Origin: FEN-299 sp963717945
GTDB lineage: Bacteria > Acidobacteriota > Vicinamibacteria > Vicinamibacterales > Fen-181
Assembly (NCBI GenBank): GCA_963717945.1
Contig: CAVQXT010000007.1
Span: 806,001 to 870,000, forward strand
Length of the DNA stretch: 64,000 nt
Direction of reading: 5' to 3'
In this document: positions 60,159 through 64,000 of the stretch, in pieces
Numbering within the stretch: position 1 is the first letter of the stretch
Layout: every line of letters starts with the position of its first letter
Position numbers and translations under genes: made by a program
Notes under the pieces: model-generated
Told to the model about the DNA's origin: nothing
Seen by the model: the letters and a program-made list of their open reading frames with translations, nothing else
The model's database searches: none

Positions 60159-60929
60159 ATGGATCAGCCAATCACCGAGGACTTCGAGTCGTCCCCAGAC
60201 AGCTACTCGATCAAGCTCGATCAGTTCGAGGGGCCGCTCGATCTCCTCATTCACCTCATCAAGAAGAACGAGGTGAACATCTACGACATCCCGATCGCGC
60301 TCATCACCGCGCAGTATCTCGAGTACCTCCTGGTGATGCGCGAGCTCGACCTCGATCTCGCGGGCGAGTACCTCGTGCTGGCGGCGACGCTCATCCACAT
60401 CAAGTCGCGCATGCTGCTCCCGCGCCCCGACCCGACGCAGGAAGACCCGGACGAGGACCCGCGCGAGGCGCTGGTCAGGCGGCTGCTCGAGCACCAGCGC
60501 TACCGCCAGGCCGCCGAGCTGCTCCACGAGCGCGAGACGCTGCGCGAGGCGCAATGGCTGCGCCCCGACGGGCGCGTGGCGCCGATTGCGGGGGAGGAGT
60601 ACGAGCCGGAGCTCGAAGTGGACCTCTTCAGCCTGATCGCCGCCTTCAAGGCGGTCCTCGAGCGCGCCAAGCAGCGCCCGAAGGTGACGCTGCCGGCCGA
60701 GCAGATCCCGATCGAGACGCGGATCGCACAACTGCTCGCGCGGCTGTCCGAGACCGAGGCGTGCGGCTTCGAGGACCTGTTCGAGGACGTGTCGTCGAAG
60801 GGGGACCTGATTGTGACCTTCCTCGCGATCCTGGAGATGATCCGGCTCAAGCTGATTCGCGTGTTCCAGGCCGGCTCGTTCGGGCCGATCCGAATCTACA
60901 AGTCGAAGACCGCCGCGGCCGCGCACTAG
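60159..60929 (+). CDS. scpA: Segregation and condensation protein A
   Basis: A 256-residue ScpA kleisin. The conserved start is SYSIKLDQFEGPLDLLIHLI, followed by KKNEVNIYDIPIALITAQYLEYL and AGEYLVLAATLIHIKSRMLLP; the C-terminal winged-helix region is LIVTFLAILEMIRLKLIRVFQ. It bridges SMC heads in the condensin complex with ScpB. It is the first gene of the scpA-scpB-rluB-cmk cluster. Confidence 0.95.
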   Translation: MDQPITEDFESSPDSYSIKLDQFEGPLDLLIHLIKKNEVNIYDIPIALITAQYLEYLLVMRELDLDLAGEYLVLAATLIHIKSRMLLPRPDPTQEDPDEDPREALVRRLLEHQRYRQAAELLHERETLREAQWLRPDGRVAPIAGEEYEPELEVDLFSLIAAFKAVLERAKQRPKVTLPAEQIPIETRIAQLLARLSETEACGFEDLFEDVSSKGDLIVTFLAILEMIRLKLIRVFQAGSFGPIRIYKSKTAAAAH

Positions 60930-60936
60930 GTGAGAG

Positions 60937-61725
60937 ATGACCGAGCAGAACGACAACCACGACGACGACGCGCCGCCCCTCGAGGAGCCCGGCGTTCAAC
61001 CCGAGGCGGCCGCCGCCGACGCCGGCGGGCCCGACGCGCCGCCGCCGGGCGGCGAACCCGAGGCCGGGCCGGCCGAGGTTCGCATGGGGCGCGTGTCCGA
61101 AGAGCTGAAGGCGATCATCGAGGCTCTCGTCTACGCGTCGCCCGACCCGCTCACGCCGAAGACGCTCTTCAAAGTGCTCGAATCCGAACCGCGCGAGGAC
61201 GTCGAGGCGTCGCTCGAGGCGCTGCGGCGGGAGTACCTCGACGGCCAAAGCGGCCTGCAACTGGTCGAGGTGGCCGGCGGCTACCAGATCGTGACCCGCC
61301 CCGAGCTGTCCGAGTGGGTGCGCCGGCTGTTCCACGAGCGCAAGTCGCAGAAGCTCTCGGTCGCGGCGCTCGAGACGCTGGCCGTCGTCGCCTACAAGCA
61401 GCCGGTCACCGCCCCCGAGATCACCGAGATCCGCGGCGTCAACGCCGCCGGCGTCGTCGCCACGCTGCTCGAGCGGCGGCTCATCAAGATCGCCGGCCGC
61501 AAGCAGGTCGTGGGCCGGCCGTTCCTCTACGCGACGACGCGCGAGTTCCTGATCCGCTTCGGCCTGAAGGACCTGAACGACCTCCCGAAGATGGAGGACA
61601 TGGCGGACGTGCTCGGCTTCGAGCTGCCGAGCGGCCTCACCGAGGCCGGGCCGTCGGAAACGCTGCTGCCGCTCGACGGCGATGTCGATCCGGACAAGAC
61701 GCTGCTTCCCGACGAGCAGGGCTGA
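60937..61725 (+). CDS. scpB: Segregation and condensation protein B
   Basis: A 262-residue ScpB. An acidic, Pro/Gly-rich N-terminal extension of about 50 residues precedes two winged-helix domains (ELKAIIEALVYASPDPLTPK, VAALETLAVVAYKQPVTAPE, GRPFLYATTREFLIRFGL). The C-terminus is acidic and probably disordered. It binds ScpA in the SMC complex. It starts 7 nt after scpA, with GAGAG close to the ATG. Confidence 0.95.
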   Translation: MTEQNDNHDDDAPPLEEPGVQPEAAAADAGGPDAPPPGGEPEAGPAEVRMGRVSEELKAIIEALVYASPDPLTPKTLFKVLESEPREDVEASLEALRREYLDGQSGLQLVEVAGGYQIVTRPELSEWVRRLFHERKSQKLSVAALETLAVVAYKQPVTAPEITEIRGVNAAGVVATLLERRLIKIAGRKQVVGRPFLYATTREFLIRFGLKDLNDLPKMEDMADVLGFELPSGLTEAGPSETLLPLDGDVDPDKTLLPDEQG

Positions 61726-61732
61726 AGCCCGT

Positions 61733-62563
61733 ATGGACATTCGGCTGCAGAAGATCCTCTCCACCGCCGGCGTCGCCTCGAGGCGGGCGGCCGAGAAGCT
61801 GATGACCGAGGGGCGCGTCACCGTCAACGGCGAGACGGCGCGCGAGCTCGGCATGCGCGCCAATCCCGACACCGACGACATTCGCGTCGACGGCCGGCCC
61901 GTCAAGCCCCAGGGGCGGCGCCTCTACCTGCTCCTCAACAAGCCGCGCGGCTACGTGACGACGCGATCAGACCCGGAGGGGCGGCCGACGGTGCTCGACC
62001 TGGTCCCCGGCCTCCACGAGTACGTCTACCCGGTCGGGCGCCTCGACTACGAGTCCGAGGGGCTGTTGATCCTGACCAACGACGGCGAGCTCGCCGCGGC
62101 GCTGACGCACCCGAGCCACGAGGTGCCGCGCGAGTATCACGCGCGGGTGAGGGGCACCCCGGACGCTCGCGCCATCGACCGCCTCACGCGCGGCGTCATG
62201 ATCGACGGGCGCCGGACCGCTCCGGCCCAGGTGGCGGTGGTGACGACGAGCGCCGGGCAGCGAGGCGACCAGTCGGTGGTGTCGATCACGATTCACGAGG
62301 GAAGGACGCGCCAGGTGCGGCGGATGTGCGAGGCCGTCGGCCACCCGGTCGTGCGCCTGCGGCGCGTGCGCATCGGGCCGCTCGCCGACCCTTCGCTGAA
62401 ACTGGGCGCGTGCCGGCCGCTGACCGGCCACGAGGTGGACGCGCTGCGCCGCGCGGCTGGGCCGGACTCAGGGCCCAAGGCTCAGGGCTCAAGCCAAGAG
62501 GCTCAGGGCTCAAGACTCAGGGCTCAGGGGCCGCCGGCCGCGAGGTCCGATAGAAGGCGGTAG
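61733..62563 (+). CDS. rluB: Large-subunit-type pseudouridine synthase (RluB/RsuA family)
   Basis: A 276-residue pseudouridine synthase with an S4 domain (MDIRLQKILSTAGVASRRAA) and the catalytic-Asp motif GRLDYESEGLLILTNDG, followed by GRTRQVRRMCEAVGHPV. It modifies rRNA, probably 23S. The family core ends near residue 240; the last 34 residues (SGPKAQGSSQEAQGSRLRAQ and onward) are encoded by a word-like repeat and look like an added tail. It starts 7 nt after scpB. Confidence 0.93.
   Translation: MDIRLQKILSTAGVASRRAAEKLMTEGRVTVNGETARELGMRANPDTDDIRVDGRPVKPQGRRLYLLLNKPRGYVTTRSDPEGRPTVLDLVPGLHEYVYPVGRLDYESEGLLILTNDGELAAALTHPSHEVPREYHARVRGTPDARAIDRLTRGVMIDGRRTAPAQVAVVTTSAGQRGDQSVVSITIHEGRTRQVRRMCEAVGHPVVRLRRVRIGPLADPSLKLGACRPLTGHEVDALRRAAGPDSGPKAQGSSQEAQGSRLRAQGPPAARSDRRR
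62463..62530 (+). repeat. Word-like repeat forming the rluB 3' end
   Basis: CTCAGGGCTCAAG-type units repeat about five times and are translated as AQGSS/AQGSR-like repeats in the pseudouridine synthase tail. Confidence 0.7.
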
Positions 62564-62573
62564 GCAGTTCCGA

Positions 62574-63746
62574 TTACTGAAACATTCCCGCCCAGAACCT
62601 GACGAGCGCCACCACCTCGGCGGTCGTGGCCGGCCGGTCCACTTCGGCGTGGCTGATGAGCGGCGTGAGGAGCACGTGAACCGTCGTGTGCGGCTCGAGG
62701 TCGCGCGCGAGGCGGAGCGTCTCCACCGCCGGCACCACGTTGTCCTCGACCCCATGCAGCAGGAACACCGGCGCGTCGGGCGACGGCGACCGGTCGGGCG
62801 AGAGCGCCGCGTCGTCGCCCAGGTTCGCGATGTGCGGCAGCAGCAGGGCCCCGAGCGTCTTCACGTCCCGCTCGTTGACCAGGTGCAGGAAGGTCCGCGC
62901 GGGCTCGGCGGCGGTCTGTTCCTGCGCCCGGGCGCTCGCGAACTCCCGCTCCGCGTCGGCCTTGTCGAACAGCGCCAGGTGCGAGGCGTGCAGGAACGTC
63001 AGGATGCCGGTCTCGAGCGTCTTCGCCTGATCCGGGGGCACGATCTGACCCGCGAGATCGAGCGCGACGATGGCCACTCCGTAGTCGTGGGGCACGGGCA
63101 CCGGCGGGGCGCCGGCGATGCCGGGTGCCGGAGGCTCCACGCCCGAGCACAGGTATCGGACCACCCGCTGGAAGTTGGCGTGACCGCCGAACGAGAACAC
63201 GAACGCGAGGCGGCCGCGCAGGCTCGGGCGGCCGGCCGCCACCACCGACAGCCCGCCGGCGAAGCTGATCCCGGCGAGGCCGATCCGGTGGCCGCGCGTG
63301 AGATCGGTGCGGCTCGAGAACCACACGGCTGCGTCCTCGATCATGTCGGTCGAGCGGGGGGTCACCTGGTAGCGACTGAGGTCCGGCAACTCGGGCGTGA
63401 GCACGACGAACCCGCTCGCGGCCCAGCGGCGGGCGAAGGCGACCAGGCGCGGCTCGTCGATGCCGAGCGCGTTCACGCCGGGCGTCAGGACCAGCGCCGC
63501 CTCGGTGTGCGTCTTCGGCACGTACAGCCTCGCCCTCAGGGGGCCGAAGCGCGACGGCACGCTGCACGGCCGCTCGGCCACGACGTCGGTCTCGATGGCG
63601 GCCAGCGTCGGGTGCCGGGCCTCGAGCCCCGCCGTCCGCACGATGAGCGACGCCGCGCGCGCATAGGGGCGAACGACCATTCGCGCGGCGAGGAGCACGG
63701 CGGCGCCCGCGATCAGGACGACGACCCAGCGGGTGGGAGAGCGCAT
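62574..63746 (-). CDS. Alpha/beta hydrolase
   Basis: A 390-residue protein with an N-terminal membrane anchor (WVVVLIAGAAVLLAARMVV) and an alpha/beta-hydrolase fold. The nucleophile elbow is GISFAGG (Ser), the acid is in LLHGVEDNVVP (Asp), and the His is in PLISHAEV. It resembles dienelactone-hydrolase or prolyl-oligopeptidase-type esterases. It lies on the opposite strand between rluB and cmk, so it interrupts the usual cluster. Substrate unknown. Confidence 0.85.
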   Translation of the reverse strand: MRSPTRWVVVLIAGAAVLLAARMVVRPYARAASLIVRTAGLEARHPTLAAIETDVVAERPCSVPSRFGPLRARLYVPKTHTEAALVLTPGVNALGIDEPRLVAFARRWAASGFVVLTPELPDLSRYQVTPRSTDMIEDAAVWFSSRTDLTRGHRIGLAGISFAGGLSVVAAGRPSLRGRLAFVFSFGGHANFQRVVRYLCSGVEPPAPGIAGAPPVPVPHDYGVAIVALDLAGQIVPPDQAKTLETGILTFLHASHLALFDKADAEREFASARAQEQTAAEPARTFLHLVNERDVKTLGALLLPHIANLGDDAALSPDRSPSPDAPVFLLHGVEDNVVPAVETLRLARDLEPHTTVHVLLTPLISHAEVDRPATTAEVVALVRFWAGMFQ

Positions 63747-63768
63747 GGGGGGATGTTACACTGACTCT

Positions 63769-63919
63769 CCGGCTTACGGCTTACGGCCTACGGCCTACGG
63801 CTTACGCCTCACGCCCGTGTCAGGCGCGACACGCGACAAGTCGCAAGCCGGGAGCCGCAAGCCGACGGCCCGATGCGGACGCGTAAGCCGTAAGCCGTGA
63901 GGCGTAAGGCGTAAGCCGA
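63769..63919. repeat. Word-like repeat array (GGCTTACG / GTAAGCC)
   Basis: Units GGCTTACG and GGCCTACG repeat several times, then inverted GTAAGCC, GTAAGGC units follow up to the cmk start. The two halves could form a large hairpin in the cmk leader. Confidence 0.7.
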
Positions 63920-63922
63920 GTC

Positions 63923-64000
63923 ATGAATGCAGCTTTGATCATCGCCATCGACGGTCCATCGGGAGTGGGGAAGGGTACGGTGGCGCGGGAAGTGGCCGCC
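63923..64000 (+). CDS. cmk: Cytidylate kinase (partial, cut by window end)
   Basis: Twenty-six codons from the ATG to the window end. They read LIIAIDGPSGVGKGTVARE, the cytidylate-kinase P-loop. Location after scpA-scpB-rluB is the usual one. Cmk phosphorylates CMP and dCMP. Confidence 0.9.
   Translation, partial: MNAALIIAIDGPSGVGKGTVAREVAA

Noticed and set aside
63769..63919. CRISPR array
   Set aside because: Units are 7-8 nt, contiguous and degenerate, without spacers or cas genes.

Overview
The window looks like chromosomal DNA of a high-GC Acidobacteriota, most likely a Vicinamibacteria-type soil lineage. The lineage call is inferred from gene families, since no rRNA gene is present. 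The main evidence is three large orphan MacB/FtsX permeases of the duplicated acidobacterial (ADOP) type, a VWFA-related acidobacterial-domain protein, a Crp/Fnr regulator of the kind common in this phylum, many secreted beta-barrel proteins, and an Asn-tipped EF-P. About 59 protein genes are supported, plus one tRNA-Thr(CGT), one frameshifted gene and one rep-type transposase.

Layout. 1-9 kb is a stress and envelope block: YeaQ-like and small membrane proteins, a broken secreted protein, a DksA/TraR zinc-finger protein, a MacAB efflux pair, a Crp/Fnr regulator, an RRM RNA-binding protein and an enolase-superfamily enzyme. Four near-identical palindromes (TCTGTSC-N6-GCACA) lie 70-115 bp upstream of genes here and may define one regulon. 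9.3-13.8 kb is the most unusual locus: an acyl-CoA dehydrogenase, EtfB, and an EtfA fused in one reading frame to a 4-hydroxybutyryl-CoA dehydratase/HpaB-family domain. A REP-associated transposase with perfect 32-bp inverted ends sits against its promoter. 14.9-17.7 kb is a tandem array of four paralogous outer-membrane proteins.

17.7-24.3 kb holds two ADOP permeases and a GT39 glycosyltransferase. 24.6-28.8 kb is an envelope operon: coiled-coil lipoprotein, two YkuD L,D-transpeptidases, a second lipoprotein and a SYLF protein. 29-38 kb has a secreted protein, a TerB/DUF697-like protein, a third ADOP permease, a beta-barrel, a TIR-domain protein, the VWFA-related protein and tRNA-Thr. 38-41 kb is an accessory stretch with a low-GC lipoprotein, a VapBC module and a MITE-like repeat. 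41-49 kb has a C69 peptidase, D-cysteine desulfhydrase, UvrA and 3-methyladenine glycosylase. 49-60 kb carries M1 peptidase, HtrA, Hsp20, EF-P, thymidine kinase, CDP-alcohol transferase, UvrC, an M50 protease and TrpS. 60-64 kb is the conserved scpA-scpB-rluB-cmk group, interrupted by an alpha/beta hydrolase; cmk is cut by the window end.

A second theme is repeats. Several families of short palindromic or word-like repeats fill intergenic gaps. Members of these families also lie in frame inside uvrC and uvrA and form the C-terminus of rluB.
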